The position numbers were made by a program, and so were the translations under genes. A stretch of 64,000 nt of DNA from Mycolicibacterium sp. lyk4-40-TYG-92 (GTDB taxonomy: Bacteria > Actinomycetota > Actinomycetes > Mycobacteriales > Mycobacteriaceae). The DNA is taken from the NCBI RefSeq assembly GCF_030209435.1, contig NZ_JARVRX010000017.1:124001-188000 (forward strand), read 5' to 3'. The notes beneath the pieces were generated by a model. That model did not search any database. It was not told the DNA's origin and saw nothing but the letters and a program-made list of their open reading frames with translations. Within the stretch, counting starts at the first letter, position 1; each line of letters begins with the position of its first letter. Of the stretch, positions 32,175 to 40,813 are shown piece by piece.

Positions 32175-33389
32175 CTAGATCCAGACGCCCTTGCCGACCG
32201 CGACCACGCCGCCGGCACTGACCGAGAAGCGTTCGCGGTCCTTCTCCAGGTCGACGCCGACCATCTCGCCGGGGCCCACGACGACGTTCTTGTCCAGAAT
32301 CGCGTGCCGCACCACGGCGCCGCGCCCGACGCGTGCGCCGGGCATGATCACGCTGCCCTCGACGATGGCGCCGTCGTCGATCACGACGTTGGACGACAGC
32401 ACCGAGTTGCGCACGGACGCAGCCGAGATGATGCTGCCCGCGCCGACGACCGACTCCTGCGCCGCGCCGCCATTGACGAACTTGGCCGGGGCGAGATGCT
32501 CCGACTCACCCAGGATGGGCCAGCGCCGGTTGTAGAGGTTGAAGACCGGGTGCACCGACACCAGATCCATGTGGGCGTCGTAGAACGCGTCGAGTGTTCC
32601 GACGTCGCGCCAGTAGCCGTGGTCGCGCTCGGTGGCGCCGGGCACCTCGTTGTCGTTGAAGTCGTAGACGGCCGCCATCCCGTCGGCGACCATCTGCGGG
32701 ATGATGTTGCCGCCCATGTCGTGGTCGGAGTCGTGGTTCTCGGCGTCCACCCGGATGGCGTCGATGAGCGCCTTGGTGGTGAACACGTAGTTGCCCATGG
32801 AGACGAAGGTCTGCTCCGGATCGTCGGGAGTACCCGGCGGGTCCGACGGTTTCTCGATGAAGCTGCGGATGCGGCCCGACTCGTCGGCGTCGATGCAGCC
32901 GAACGCCGACGCCTCGGCCCGCGGTACCCGGATGCCGGCGACGGTCGCGCCCGCTCCGCTCTCGATGTGGAACCGCACCATCTGTTCGGGGTCCATGCGG
33001 TACACGTGGTCGGCGCCGAAGACCACGATGTAGTCGGGATCCTCGTCGTAGATGAGGTTCATCGACTGATAAATGGCGTCGGCCGAGCCGGTGTACCAGC
33101 GCGGGCCCAGCCGTTGCTGCGCCGGGACCGGGGTGATGTACTCGCCGGCCAGGCCCGACAGCCGCCAGTTCTGCGAGATGTGCCGGTCCAGGGAGTGCGA
33201 CTTGTATTGCGTAAGAACACAAATCCGCAGGTACCGGGCGTTGACGAGGTTGGACAGGACGAAGTCGATGAGGCGGTAGGCACCGCCGAACGGGACGGCG
33301 GGCTTGGCGCGGTCCGCGGTCAGCGGATACAGCCGTTTGCCCTCGCCGCCGGCCAAGACGATTCCCAGCACCTGCGGCTGTTCCCTCAT
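32175..33389 (-). CDS. glgC: Glucose-1-phosphate adenylyltransferase GlgC
   Basis: A 404-residue nucleotidyltransferase that makes ADP-glucose from ATP and glucose-1-phosphate. In mycobacteria the product feeds GlgM for maltose-1-phosphate, and so alpha-glucan. The start VLGIVLAGGEGKRLYPLTAD holds the pyrophosphorylase loop, and AKPAVPFGGAYRLIDFVLSN follows. ADP-Glc contacts lie in YTGSADAIYQSMNLI and VVFGADHVYRMD. The C-terminus is a left-handed beta-helix. Length equals the tubercle bacillus protein. A TAGGTT 7 nt upstream supports ATG 33389. Divergent from glgM. Confidence 0.96.
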   Translation of the reverse strand: MREQPQVLGIVLAGGEGKRLYPLTADRAKPAVPFGGAYRLIDFVLSNLVNARYLRICVLTQYKSHSLDRHISQNWRLSGLAGEYITPVPAQQRLGPRWYTGSADAIYQSMNLIYDEDPDYIVVFGADHVYRMDPEQMVRFHIESGAGATVAGIRVPRAEASAFGCIDADESGRIRSFIEKPSDPPGTPDDPEQTFVSMGNYVFTTKALIDAIRVDAENHDSDHDMGGNIIPQMVADGMAAVYDFNDNEVPGATERDHGYWRDVGTLDAFYDAHMDLVSVHPVFNLYNRRWPILGESEHLAPAKFVNGGAAQESVVGAGSIISAASVRNSVLSSNVVIDDGAIVEGSVIMPGARVGRGAVVRHAILDKNVVVGPGEMVGVDLEKDRERFSVSAGGVVAVGKGVWI

Positions 33390-33396
33390 GCCACCA

Positions 33397-33402
33397 AACC
33401 TA
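33397..33402 (-). promoter_or_regulatory. Leaderless-type -10 for glgC
   Basis: On the minus strand this is TAGGTT, 7 nt before the glgC ATG at 33389. Confidence 0.5.
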
Positions 33403-33453
33403 GTAGCCACCAACCGAAGCGGCCAGACATACGCCCCAACCCGCCGTACGCGT

Positions 33454-33459
33454 TAACGT
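33454..33459 (+). promoter_or_regulatory. Leaderless-type -10 for glgM
   Basis: TAACGT lies 7 nt before the glgM ATG at 33467. Together with the glgC element, it makes the 77-bp gap a compact pair of divergent leaderless promoters. Confidence 0.5.
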
Positions 33460-33466
33460 CATCGAC

Positions 33467-34636
33467 ATGCGGGTGGCGATGATGACTCGGGAGTATCCGC
33501 CGGAGGTTTACGGCGGCGCGGGCGTGCATGTGACCGAACTCGTCGGTCAGCTGACGAAGCTGTGCGACGTCGACGTCCATTGCATGGGAGTGCACCGGCG
33601 GGACGCCTTCGTGGCCCAGCCCGATCCGCTGCTCGCCGGGGCCAATGCGGCCCTGACGACACTGTCGGCGGACCTGGCGATGGTCAACAACGCGTTCGCC
33701 GGGCCGGCTGCCATGCCGAACGTGGTGCATTCGCACACGTGGTACACCGGGATGGCCGGGCACCTCACGGCGCTGCTGCACGGCATCCCGCATGTGCTGA
33801 CTGCGCACTCGCTGGAGCCGCGGCGGCCGTGGAAGGCCGAGCAGCTCGGCGGCGGCTACCGCATCTCCTCGTGGGTCGAACGCACGGCGATCGAAGCGGC
33901 CGACGCCGTCATCGCGGTCAGCGCGGGCATGCGGGCCGACGTCCTGGCCACCTACCCACAGCTGGCCCCCGCGCGAGTGCACGTGGTGCGCAACGGGATC
34001 GACACCGACGACTGGTACCCGGTCGAGGCGGGCCAGACCCTGGCGGACCTCGGGATCGATCCGGACCGGCCGATCGTGGCGTTCGTCGGGCGGATCACCC
34101 GGCAGAAGGGCGTCGGCCACCTCATCGCGGCGGCCCACCGGTTCGACCCCGACGTGCAGCTGGTGTTGTGTGCGGGCGCGCCCGATACCCCGGAGATCGC
34201 CGCCGAGGTGGCGGCTGCGGTGAAAGAGCTCAGCACGACGCGCGCCGGCGTGCACTGGATCCAGGAGATGCTGCCGACCGAGAACATCCGCGAAATCCTG
34301 GCGACGGCAACAGTTTTCGTCTGCCCGTCGGTCTACGAACCGCTCGGCATCGTCAACCTCGAAGCCATGGCCTGCGGCACCGCCGTGGTCGCCTCGGACG
34401 TCGGCGGCATTCCCGAGGTGGTCGACGACGGCACCACCGGACTCCTGGTGCACTACGACGCCGCCGATGCGGTGGAGTTTGAGACAGGGCTCGCGGACGC
34501 GGTCAACGCGTTGGTCCGGAACCCGGAACAGGCCCGCACATTCGGGCAGGCCGGCCGTCGGCGGTGCATCGAGGAGTTCTCCTGGATGCAGGTCGCCCAG
34601 CAGACGCTCGACATCTACCGGAGCGTCTGCGACTGA
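33467..34636 (+). CDS. glgM: Alpha-maltose-1-phosphate synthase GlgM
   Basis: A 389-residue GT4 glycosyltransferase. In mycobacteria this orthologue (Rv1212c, once called glgA) transfers glucose from ADP-glucose to glucose-1-phosphate, giving maltose-1-phosphate for GlgE. Visible features are MRVAMMTREYPPEVYGGAGV at the start, PIVAFVGRITRQKGVGHLI in the nucleotide domain, and the GT4 EX7E motif in VYEPLGIVNLEAMACGTAVV. It is divergent from glgC, whose product is its donor. Confidence 0.93.
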   Translation: MRVAMMTREYPPEVYGGAGVHVTELVGQLTKLCDVDVHCMGVHRRDAFVAQPDPLLAGANAALTTLSADLAMVNNAFAGPAAMPNVVHSHTWYTGMAGHLTALLHGIPHVLTAHSLEPRRPWKAEQLGGGYRISSWVERTAIEAADAVIAVSAGMRADVLATYPQLAPARVHVVRNGIDTDDWYPVEAGQTLADLGIDPDRPIVAFVGRITRQKGVGHLIAAAHRFDPDVQLVLCAGAPDTPEIAAEVAAAVKELSTTRAGVHWIQEMLPTENIREILATATVFVCPSVYEPLGIVNLEAMACGTAVVASDVGGIPEVVDDGTTGLLVHYDAADAVEFETGLADAVNALVRNPEQARTFGQAGRRRCIEEFSWMQVAQQTLDIYRSVCD

Positions 34637-34637
34637 A

Positions 34638-34805
34638 CTAGCTGGTGACGTTCTTCAGTTCGTCGCCCAGGGCTGCGGCCTCATCCGGGGTCAGCTCGAC
34701 CACCAGACGACCGCCACCCTCCAGCGGTACCCGCATGACGATGCCGCGCCCCTCTTTGGTTGCTTCCAGTGGACCGTCGCCGGTCCGGGGCTTCATCGCC
34801 GCCAT
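34638..34805 (-). CDS. DUF3117 small protein (Rv1211-like)
   Basis: A 55-residue protein opening MAAMKPRTGDGPLEATKEGR and ending TPDEAAALGDELKNVTS, the whole of the actinobacterial DUF3117 family. GGAGGGAG upstream of ATG 34805 is a strong ribosome site. A GGACCG/CGGTCC inverted repeat at 34829-34846 would place a hairpin in its 5' leader. It is conserved beside glgM and tag, but no function is known. Confidence 0.88.
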   Translation of the reverse strand: MAAMKPRTGDGPLEATKEGRGIVMRVPLEGGGRLVVELTPDEAAALGDELKNVTS

Positions 34806-34958
34806 CGGGTGCTCCCTCCGCACGCGCCGGACCGCATCCACGGTCCCGGATCAAGGCCGGAACCACCCACTCGCATGGGTCGGCTCACGGCACTGAACTG
34901 CAACTGAACTACGCCTATTGTTCCCTATCGCTACCCGAGGGTGTGAAAGACCCGCCCG

Positions 34959-35543
34959 TCACGCCTCCGACAAGGTGTGCCGGGGCACCCAACAAGCCTC
35001 GACATGGTCGTCCACCATCCCGGTGGCCTGCATCAACGCATACGCCGTGGTCGGGCCGACGAACCGAAACCCGCGGCGCTTCAGTTCCTTCGCCATGGCC
35101 ACCGATTCCGGTGTGGTCGCCGGGACCTGCGCCAGGTCAGCGGGCCTTGGCCGCGGCGGCGGTGCGAACGACCACAGCAGCTCATCGAGGTCCAGACCCC
35201 CGTCGATCACCCGGGCATTGGCAATGGTCGCCTCGATCTTGGCGCGGTTGCGGACGATGCCCGGATCGGCGAGCAGCCGGTCGATGTCCTTCTCCCCGAA
35301 GCCCGCCACTGTCGCCACGTCGAACCCGTGGAACGCCGCCCGGAAGTTCTCGCGCTTGCGCAGGATGATCAGCCAGGACAGGCCGCTCTGGAACGCCTCC
35401 AGAGAGACGCGTTCGAACAGCGCCTGAGTGCCGCGCAGCGGGCGGCCCCATTCGGTGTCGTGGTAGTCGCGGTACTGCGTCGCGTCGGCGGACTCGCCGA
35501 TGTTGACCCAGCCGCACCGCACCCTGCCGTCAGGAGCAGTCAC
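34959..35543 (-). CDS. tag: DNA-3-methyladenine glycosylase I
   Basis: A 194-residue base-excision repair enzyme that removes 3-methyladenine. The zinc ligands are in VRCGWVNI (Cys), DYHDTEWGRPL (His) and VDDHVEACW (His and Cys). LFERVSLEAFQSGLSWLIIL is the conserved substrate-pocket region, and RRGFRFVGPTTAYALMQATG the helix-hairpin region. The GTG start overlaps the stop of the upstream DivIVA-like gene (GTGA). Confidence 0.95.
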   Translation of the reverse strand: MTAPDGRVRCGWVNIGESADATQYRDYHDTEWGRPLRGTQALFERVSLEAFQSGLSWLIILRKRENFRAAFHGFDVATVAGFGEKDIDRLLADPGIVRNRAKIEATIANARVIDGGLDLDELLWSFAPPPRPRPADLAQVPATTPESVAMAKELKRRGFRFVGPTTAYALMQATGMVDDHVEACWVPRHTLSEA

Positions 35544-35845
35544 TGTTCGGCGTCCGCGGTCTGCGCGCGCAACGTCGTCAGCTCGCCGCGCAACGAGTCC
35601 AGTTCCTGCGCCAGCCGGTCCAGCACCCAGTCGACCTCGCTGGTCTTGTAGCCACGCAGGGTCTGGGTGAACTTGACGGCGTCGACGTCGGCGCCGGTGA
35701 CACCTGATGCGGGCAGCACGGTGGCCGTGGTGCCCCGCGGCAGCGGCGGCAACTGTTCACTGCGACCGAACAGCACGGTGCCCAGGGCGAACAGCACGAC
35801 CGCGACCAGGATCAGCACCACGAGGTAGATCAGAATCAGTGTCAC
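35540..35845 (-). CDS. Membrane protein with a DivIVA-like tail (Rv1209-like)
   Basis: A 101-residue protein. One N-terminal membrane helix (LILIYLVVLILVAVVLFALG) is followed by a linker. Then comes the DivIVA-type motif VDAVKFTQTLRGYKTSEVDW and a short coiled coil (LDRLAQELDSLRGELTTLRA). Proteins of this shape are often placed at the pole or septum in actinobacteria. GTG 35845 is chosen because the membrane helix begins there; a TTG or GTG at 35875 would add ten residues. It is coupled to tag by a 4-nt overlap. Confidence 0.83.
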   Translation of the reverse strand: MTLILIYLVVLILVAVVLFALGTVLFGRSEQLPPLPRGTTATVLPASGVTGADVDAVKFTQTLRGYKTSEVDWVLDRLAQELDSLRGELTTLRAQTADAEQ

Positions 35846-35891
35846 ACCGACGATCCTGCCGGATGGCACCGACAAGCGCCGCCAGGCCGGG

Positions 35892-36833
35892 TCAGCGCAA
35901 GGTGTTCATGGCGGGCCGGTCGATCAGTGAGACCGTCGACGTGCGAGGCGTGAAGGCGTCGCCGTCGGCGAAGAACTGGGTCAGGCCGACGCCGGAGTCG
36001 CTGATGCCGCAGCGCGACAACAGGGTCGCGATCACCTGACGGCTCATCGCGGCGAGCTCGGTCAGCGGCCGGTTGCGGTGCGTACGCACCCCGAGGTTGA
36101 CCTGGGCGATGGCGTCGAGGCCCAGCTTGTCGTAGGTGTCGATCAGCAGACCGATCTCGACGCCGTAGCCCGGCGCGAACCCGACCGACGTCAGCAGCTC
36201 CCGGGTGCCGGCGTATTCGCCGCCCAGCGGCTGCAGCAGGCACGTCAGCTCGGGCCGCAGGGACGCCAGCAGCGGACGTGCCACCAGTTCGGTGACGCGG
36301 CCGCCGCCGTTCGCGTCTTGGGCGCCGCCGAGCTTGAGCGGCCGCCGGTAGAAGCCCTTGACCAGATGCACACCGTCGGCGAGCAGCAACGGGCCCAGGA
36401 GCTTGGGCACGAACATCGGGTCGGGGTCGAGCAGGTCGGAGTCGACGAACACGATGATGTCGCCGGTGGTGGCCGCCAGCGAGCGCCACAGCGCCTCACC
36501 CTTGCCGGGCTGGACCGGCACCTCGGGCAGGGCCTGTTCGCGGCTGATGACCCGGGCGCCGGCCTCGATGGCGCGCAGCTCGGTCTCGTCGGTCGAGCCG
36601 GAGTCGAGAACCACCAGTTCGTCGACCAGGCCACCCAGCAGCGGGCTGATGCTGTCGATGACGTCGGCGACGGTCTCTTCTTCATTCAGCGCGGGCAGCA
36701 CCACCGAGACGGTGCGGCCGGCTTTGGCGGCCTCGAGTTCGGCGATGGTCCAGGACGGCCGGCTCCAGCTGCGTTCGGCAAGCCACGCATGGCGAGCGAT
36801 GCCTTCCGCGGACAATTCAGGACTTAGGGTCAC
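35892..36833 (-). CDS. gpgS: Glucosyl-3-phosphoglycerate synthase
   Basis: A 313-residue GT81 enzyme that transfers glucose from NDP-glucose to 3-phosphoglycerate, the first step to glucosylglycerate and the methylglucose lipopolysaccharides that modulate fatty-acid synthesis. The nucleotide-binding start is VSVVLPALNEEETVADVIDS, the metal motif is DSD in IIVFVDSDLLDPDP, and PGKGEALWRSL and GYGVEIGLLIDTYDKLG are characteristic. The GTG start overlaps the folP2 stop by 4 nt. Confidence 0.95.
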   Translation of the reverse strand: MTLSPELSAEGIARHAWLAERSWSRPSWTIAELEAAKAGRTVSVVLPALNEEETVADVIDSISPLLGGLVDELVVLDSGSTDETELRAIEAGARVISREQALPEVPVQPGKGEALWRSLAATTGDIIVFVDSDLLDPDPMFVPKLLGPLLLADGVHLVKGFYRRPLKLGGAQDANGGGRVTELVARPLLASLRPELTCLLQPLGGEYAGTRELLTSVGFAPGYGVEIGLLIDTYDKLGLDAIAQVNLGVRTHRNRPLTELAAMSRQVIATLLSRCGISDSGVGLTQFFADGDAFTPRTSTVSLIDRPAMNTLR

Positions 36834-37717
36834 GCGAGTCCCCTCACTGTTCGGCTCGGTGGACGCCCGCCCTGGATCGACGCGACCATTTCCAGGACGC
36901 GCCGGGTGGGGCCCACCTCGTGCACCCGGAACATGGCGGCGCCGTCAGCGGCGGCGAGTGCCGTCGCGGCCAGCGTCCCCTCCAGGCGCTCGGTCAGTTC
37001 GACACCTAAAGTCTCCCCCACGAAATCCTTGTTACTGAGGGCCATCAGGACTGGCCATCCGGTATTTACAAGATCTTTTACGTGGCGCAACAAACTAAGA
37101 CCGTGGTAAGTGTTCTTGCCGAAATCGTGTGTCGGGTCGATCAGGATGGCGTCCCGCGAGACACCGACGTCGACGGCGTGCTGCGCCGCCGCGGTGACCT
37201 CGGCGATGACGTCGTCCACCACGCCGCGTTCGGTGACGCCGTAGTGCACGCGGAACGGCCGGGTCCGCGGCACTGCCCCGCCGGTGTGCGAGCAGACCAG
37301 CCCCGCCCCGAATTCGGCGGCCACCTCGGGCAGCCCGGGGTCGGCGCCCGCCCAGGTGTCGTTGATCAGGTCGGCCCCGGCCGCGCAGGCCTGCTTGGCC
37401 ACGTTCGCGCGCCAGGTGTCGACGCTGATCAGTTGGTCGGGGTATTCGCCGCGGAGCCATTCGATGAACGGCACGACGCGCGCGATCTCCTCGTCGGCGT
37501 CGACGGTGCTGCCCGGCCCCGCCTTGACGCCGCCGATGTCGATGACGTCGGCCCCGTCGGCGATCTTCTGGTGGGTGGCCTCCTTGGCTGCGCCGTCGCT
37601 GAAGGTCGCCCCCCGGTCATAGAAGGAATCCGGGGTGCGGTTGACGATCGCCATGATCAGCGCGCGATCGCCGGCCACCTGGCGACCCAGGAACTGGCCC
37701 CTAGCGGAGGACTGCAC
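36830..37717 (-). CDS. folP2: Dihydropteroate synthase homologue FolP2
   Basis: A 295-residue TIM barrel of the pterin-binding family. Visible elements are LIMAIVNRTPDSFYDRGATF, DGADVIDIGGVKAGPG, LISVDTWRANVAKQACAAGA, INDTWAGAD and DPTHDFGKNTYHGL. The usual DHPS sulfa-site sequence is altered (VNRTPDSFYD rather than VNVTPDSFSD). As I recall, the tubercle bacillus orthologue lacks ordinary DHPS activity. Coupling to gpgS suggests a role in glucosylglycerate or lipid metabolism. GTG 37717 is selected by a TAGCCT 7 nt upstream; longer in-frame starts precede the promoter. Confidence 0.9.
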   Translation of the reverse strand: MQSSARGQFLGRQVAGDRALIMAIVNRTPDSFYDRGATFSDGAAKEATHQKIADGADVIDIGGVKAGPGSTVDADEEIARVVPFIEWLRGEYPDQLISVDTWRANVAKQACAAGADLINDTWAGADPGLPEVAAEFGAGLVCSHTGGAVPRTRPFRVHYGVTERGVVDDVIAEVTAAAQHAVDVGVSRDAILIDPTHDFGKNTYHGLSLLRHVKDLVNTGWPVLMALSNKDFVGETLGVELTERLEGTLAATALAAADGAAMFRVHEVGPTRRVLEMVASIQGGRPPSRTVRGLA

Positions 37718-37724
37718 GGCTCCC

Positions 37725-37730
37725 AGGCTA
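37725..37730 (-). promoter_or_regulatory. Leaderless-type -10 for folP2
   Basis: On the minus strand this is TAGCCT, 7 nt before the GTG at 37717. It drives the folP2-gpgS pair and fixes the folP2 start. Confidence 0.55.
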
Positions 37731-37879
37731 TCGGTCTGCCGCAAATCTGCTGATTCGGCTTGCTCCACGAGGCCGATGAGGCAAAAGTTTGCCCGTTTGC
37801 TGGACATTCACCGAGTGGCTTGAAATCGTGAGATGCAGCACTTCGATGGGTTTGCCTGATGAGTAGAGGCGAAAGCGAT

Positions 37880-37892
37880 TTCACCTGGTGAA
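37880..37892. promoter_or_regulatory. 13-bp palindrome upstream of the glycosyltransferase gene
   Basis: TTCACC-T-GGTGAA is a perfect palindrome 26 nt before the ATG at 37918, well placed for an operator. No regulator is adjacent. Confidence 0.4.
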
Positions 37893-37917
37893 CGACGCAA
37901 CCCGAAGGGTAGGGACC

Positions 37918-39024
37918 ATGAAGATCCTGTGGGCCATCGTCGACGGCGGCGGCAACATCCCGCCCCAGATCGCGGTTGCCCGCGCACTCCGGCAGCGCGG
38001 CGTCGACGTCCATTTCATCGGCCACACCGGCGCTCGCGAGCGCGTCGAGACCGCGGGCTTCTCGTTCGAAACCTTCAACACCGGAAGGGAATTCGACCCG
38101 ACCACGCCGCGGTCGCTGGCCGCCATGATGACCACTTTCGTCCGTGAGATGACCGATCGCAGCCTGGGTCCGCAGGTGCTCGATGCGGCACGACGTCACT
38201 GTGCCGACGCCATCGTCGTCGACACCCTCCTGGTGGCGGTGATCGCCGACGTGCTGAAGCACGGCATTCCGGCGGTCGTGTTCGTCCACTGCTTCTACCG
38301 GGCCGTGCAGGACATGGCGGCCGGCCCGGCGGGGTGGTACACCCGGCTGCGCGGGATGGACCCGCGGGCGCCCGAGCACGCCGATGCACTGCAGGTCGTC
38401 GCCGCGCGGGCCGACCTCGACCCCGTGCGCGGCACGCCGCCGGTCGTCCACACCGGAGTGGTGTGGCAGGGCACGCCGGCTCCGTCCGTCGGCGCCGAGA
38501 CGCCACGAATCCTGGTCAGCCTCAGCACATGTGGCTTCGGCGGCCAGGGGGCGATGCTGCAGAACATCCTCGACGCGCTCGCCCCGCTGCCGGTCGAGGT
38601 GACCGTCACCGCGGGCGCCAGCGTCGACACCGCGGGGTTGCGGCTGCCGGCCAACGCGACACTGCACGCCTGGCTGGATCACGACGAGGTCCTCGCGACG
38701 GCGTCGCTTGTCGTCGGCCACGGCGGCCACAGCACGACCATGCGCGCCCTGTCGTTCGACGTGCCGCTGGTCATCATGCCGGCCAATCCGATGATCGATC
38801 AGAAGGGCGTCGGGGCCGCCATCGAGCGCGCCGGCGCCGGCATCGCCCTGCCGAAAAAGGCCGGCGCGGAACAGATCCGGGCCGCCGTGCAGCGGGTGCT
38901 CGCCATCCCGGGATATCGCCGGGCGGCGGCCGCGCTGGGTGCCGACATCCGCAAGCGGGACGGCGCCGAGGTGGCCGCTGACGCGATCAGCGCCCACCTC
39001 GGGCTGACGAGCATCCGTCCCTAG
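37918..39024 (+). CDS. UGT-type (GT1/GT28-fold) glycosyltransferase
   Basis: A 368-residue GT-B enzyme. The N-terminus MKILWAIVDGGGNIPPQIAV and the C-terminal donor-binding run ATASLVVGHGGHSTTMRALS, then PLVIMPANPMIDQKGVGAAI, are the macrolide/rhamnosyl-transferase pattern. GAAGGGTAGGGA before ATG 37918 sets the start. In M. tuberculosis folP2 and fadD6 are adjacent, so this gene is an insertion relative to that genome. Its stop shares a CTAG with the convergent fadD6 stop. Acceptor and sugar are unknown. Confidence 0.85.
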   Translation: MKILWAIVDGGGNIPPQIAVARALRQRGVDVHFIGHTGARERVETAGFSFETFNTGREFDPTTPRSLAAMMTTFVREMTDRSLGPQVLDAARRHCADAIVVDTLLVAVIADVLKHGIPAVVFVHCFYRAVQDMAAGPAGWYTRLRGMDPRAPEHADALQVVAARADLDPVRGTPPVVHTGVVWQGTPAPSVGAETPRILVSLSTCGFGGQGAMLQNILDALAPLPVEVTVTAGASVDTAGLRLPANATLHAWLDHDEVLATASLVVGHGGHSTTMRALSFDVPLVIMPANPMIDQKGVGAAIERAGAGIALPKKAGAEQIRAAVQRVLAIPGYRRAAAALGADIRKRDGAEVAADAISAHLGLTSIRP

Positions 39025-40802
39025 CGGGGCCTCTTGCCGTCCTTCACCTCGGCGGGGTACTCGGGGTAGAACCGCACGTAGCCCTCGTCGCGGCCGGCGA
39101 GCACGTAGATCGGGTCCTCCACCTCGTCGCCGTAGCCCTGCTTACGGAGGTCGACCTTCTGGTTCTTGAACGTCGAGGTGTGCGCCAGCTCGGGCACGAT
39201 CCGGACGAACAGCGGCACCGCGTAGGCGGGCAGATGCTCGAAGCCGGCCTTGGCCAGGCGCGGCCCGTCGAATTCGGCGCCGTCGCGCAGCTGCACCGAC
39301 GCCATGCCGGCGCGGCCACCGCAGCCCGGGACCTCGACGCCGTACACCGTGCACTCCTCGACCTGGTCGTCGGCGCCGAGCGCGGCCTCGACCTCGGTGG
39401 TGGCCACGTTCTCGCCCTTCCACCGGAAGGTGTCGCCGAGACGGTCGGCGAACGCGGCATGCGCGAAGCCCTGCGACCGCATCAGGTCACCGGTGTTGAA
39501 CCAGACGTCGCCGTCCTTGAATGCGTTGCGCACCAGCTTCTTCTCGCTGGCGGACTTGTCGGTGTAGCCGTCGAACGGCTGCAGGCTGTTGACCTTGCTG
39601 AGCAGCAGGCCCGGCTCGCCGCGCTTGACCTTGCGCAGCCGGCCGTCGGGGCCGCGGACCGGTTCGCCGGTCTCCAGGTCGTACTCGACGTAGACGACGG
39701 GTGACGGGCAGATGCCCGTGGTCTTGTCGATGTTGAAGACGTTGACGAAGCCGGTATTGCCCTCGCTGGCGGCGTAGAACTCGCACACCCGCTTGATGCC
39801 GAAGCGCGAGGTGAACTCGTCCCAGATGGCCGGGCGCAGTCCGTTGCCGGCGATGACCCTGACCTTGTGTGCCCGGTCAGTGGGCTTGGGCGGCTGGTTC
39901 AGCAGGTAGCCGCAGATTTCGCCGATGTAGATGAACGCGGTGGCGTCGTACTTGATGACCTCGTCCCAGAACCGCGAGGCGGAGAACGACTTGCCCAGCG
40001 CCAGCGCCGCGCCGGCGTTGAGGGCCGACGACGTCGCGACCGTCAGCGCGTTGTTGTGGTACAGCGGCAGGCAGCAGTACAGGGTGTCGCTGCTGTTCAG
40101 GCGCAGCCCCAGCCCGCCGAACCCGCCGAGTGCGCGCAGCCAGCGGTAGTGCGTCATGACACTGGCCTTGGGCATGCCGGTGGTGCCGGAGGTGAAGATG
40201 TAGAACGCCTTCTCCTTGGCCAGGATCTGGCTGGTGCCCACCGGGTTGGCGGTCGACTGGCCGACGGCCAGCTCGCGCAGCTCCTCGACCGACATCAGGC
40301 CCGCCGTCAGCTCCGGAGCGGCACCGCACTCGATGACGGGCTCGTGGAAGTCCGACTCGGTGACCAGGACCTTGGCGCCGAGCAGGCCCAGGCTGTGCGC
40401 CAGGACGTTGCCGCGCTGGTTGTAGTTGATCATTCCGGCGATCGCGCCGCACTTGACCGTCGCCAGCATCAGCAGCACGGCGTCCGGTGAGTTGCGCAGC
40501 ATGATGCCGACCACCGAACCGGGGCCGACGCCCTTGGCCGCGAGCACCGACGCGTAGCGGTTCACCGTCGCGTTGGCCTGGCCGTAGGTGATGCGCTGGT
40601 CCTCGAACTTGATGAAGACCTTGTCCTTGTTGGCCGCCGCGCGTTCCTGGAACACCTTGCCGATGGACGTCTTCGCCGTCGGGCTGGCACCGAAGCCGGT
40701 GATCAGGCCGCGAAGGATCACCGGGGCGTCGGACAGGAAACCGGGCAGTTGCTTAGCAATATCGAGCAGCCCGACGCCGGTGCGTGATGTCTCGTCACTC
40801 AT
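39021..40802 (-). CDS. fadD6: Very-long-chain acyl-CoA synthetase FadD6
   Basis: A 593-residue adenylate-forming enzyme of the fatty-acid transport/very-long-chain synthetase branch. The P-loop is FYIFTSGTTGMPKASVMTHY, the A5-like motif FYAASEGNTGFVNVFN, and DVWFNTGDLMRSQGFAHAAF with DRLGDTFRWKGENVATTEVE is the hinge region. LRNSPDAVLLMLATVKCGA is typical of the FATP group. Position beside folP2 and the LOG gene matches Rv1206. It activates long fatty acids, possibly with uptake. Confidence 0.93.
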   Translation of the reverse strand: MSDETSRTGVGLLDIAKQLPGFLSDAPVILRGLITGFGASPTAKTSIGKVFQERAAANKDKVFIKFEDQRITYGQANATVNRYASVLAAKGVGPGSVVGIMLRNSPDAVLLMLATVKCGAIAGMINYNQRGNVLAHSLGLLGAKVLVTESDFHEPVIECGAAPELTAGLMSVEELRELAVGQSTANPVGTSQILAKEKAFYIFTSGTTGMPKASVMTHYRWLRALGGFGGLGLRLNSSDTLYCCLPLYHNNALTVATSSALNAGAALALGKSFSASRFWDEVIKYDATAFIYIGEICGYLLNQPPKPTDRAHKVRVIAGNGLRPAIWDEFTSRFGIKRVCEFYAASEGNTGFVNVFNIDKTTGICPSPVVYVEYDLETGEPVRGPDGRLRKVKRGEPGLLLSKVNSLQPFDGYTDKSASEKKLVRNAFKDGDVWFNTGDLMRSQGFAHAAFADRLGDTFRWKGENVATTEVEAALGADDQVEECTVYGVEVPGCGGRAGMASVQLRDGAEFDGPRLAKAGFEHLPAYAVPLFVRIVPELAHTSTFKNQKVDLRKQGYGDEVEDPIYVLAGRDEGYVRFYPEYPAEVKDGKRPR

Positions 40803-40813
40803 GCCCGGTGAGC

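Noticed and set aside
32139..33482. A 447-codon plus-strand open frame antisense to glgC
   Set aside because: glgC is unambiguous, and the antisense product is a Val/Asp/His/Gly mixture without motifs.
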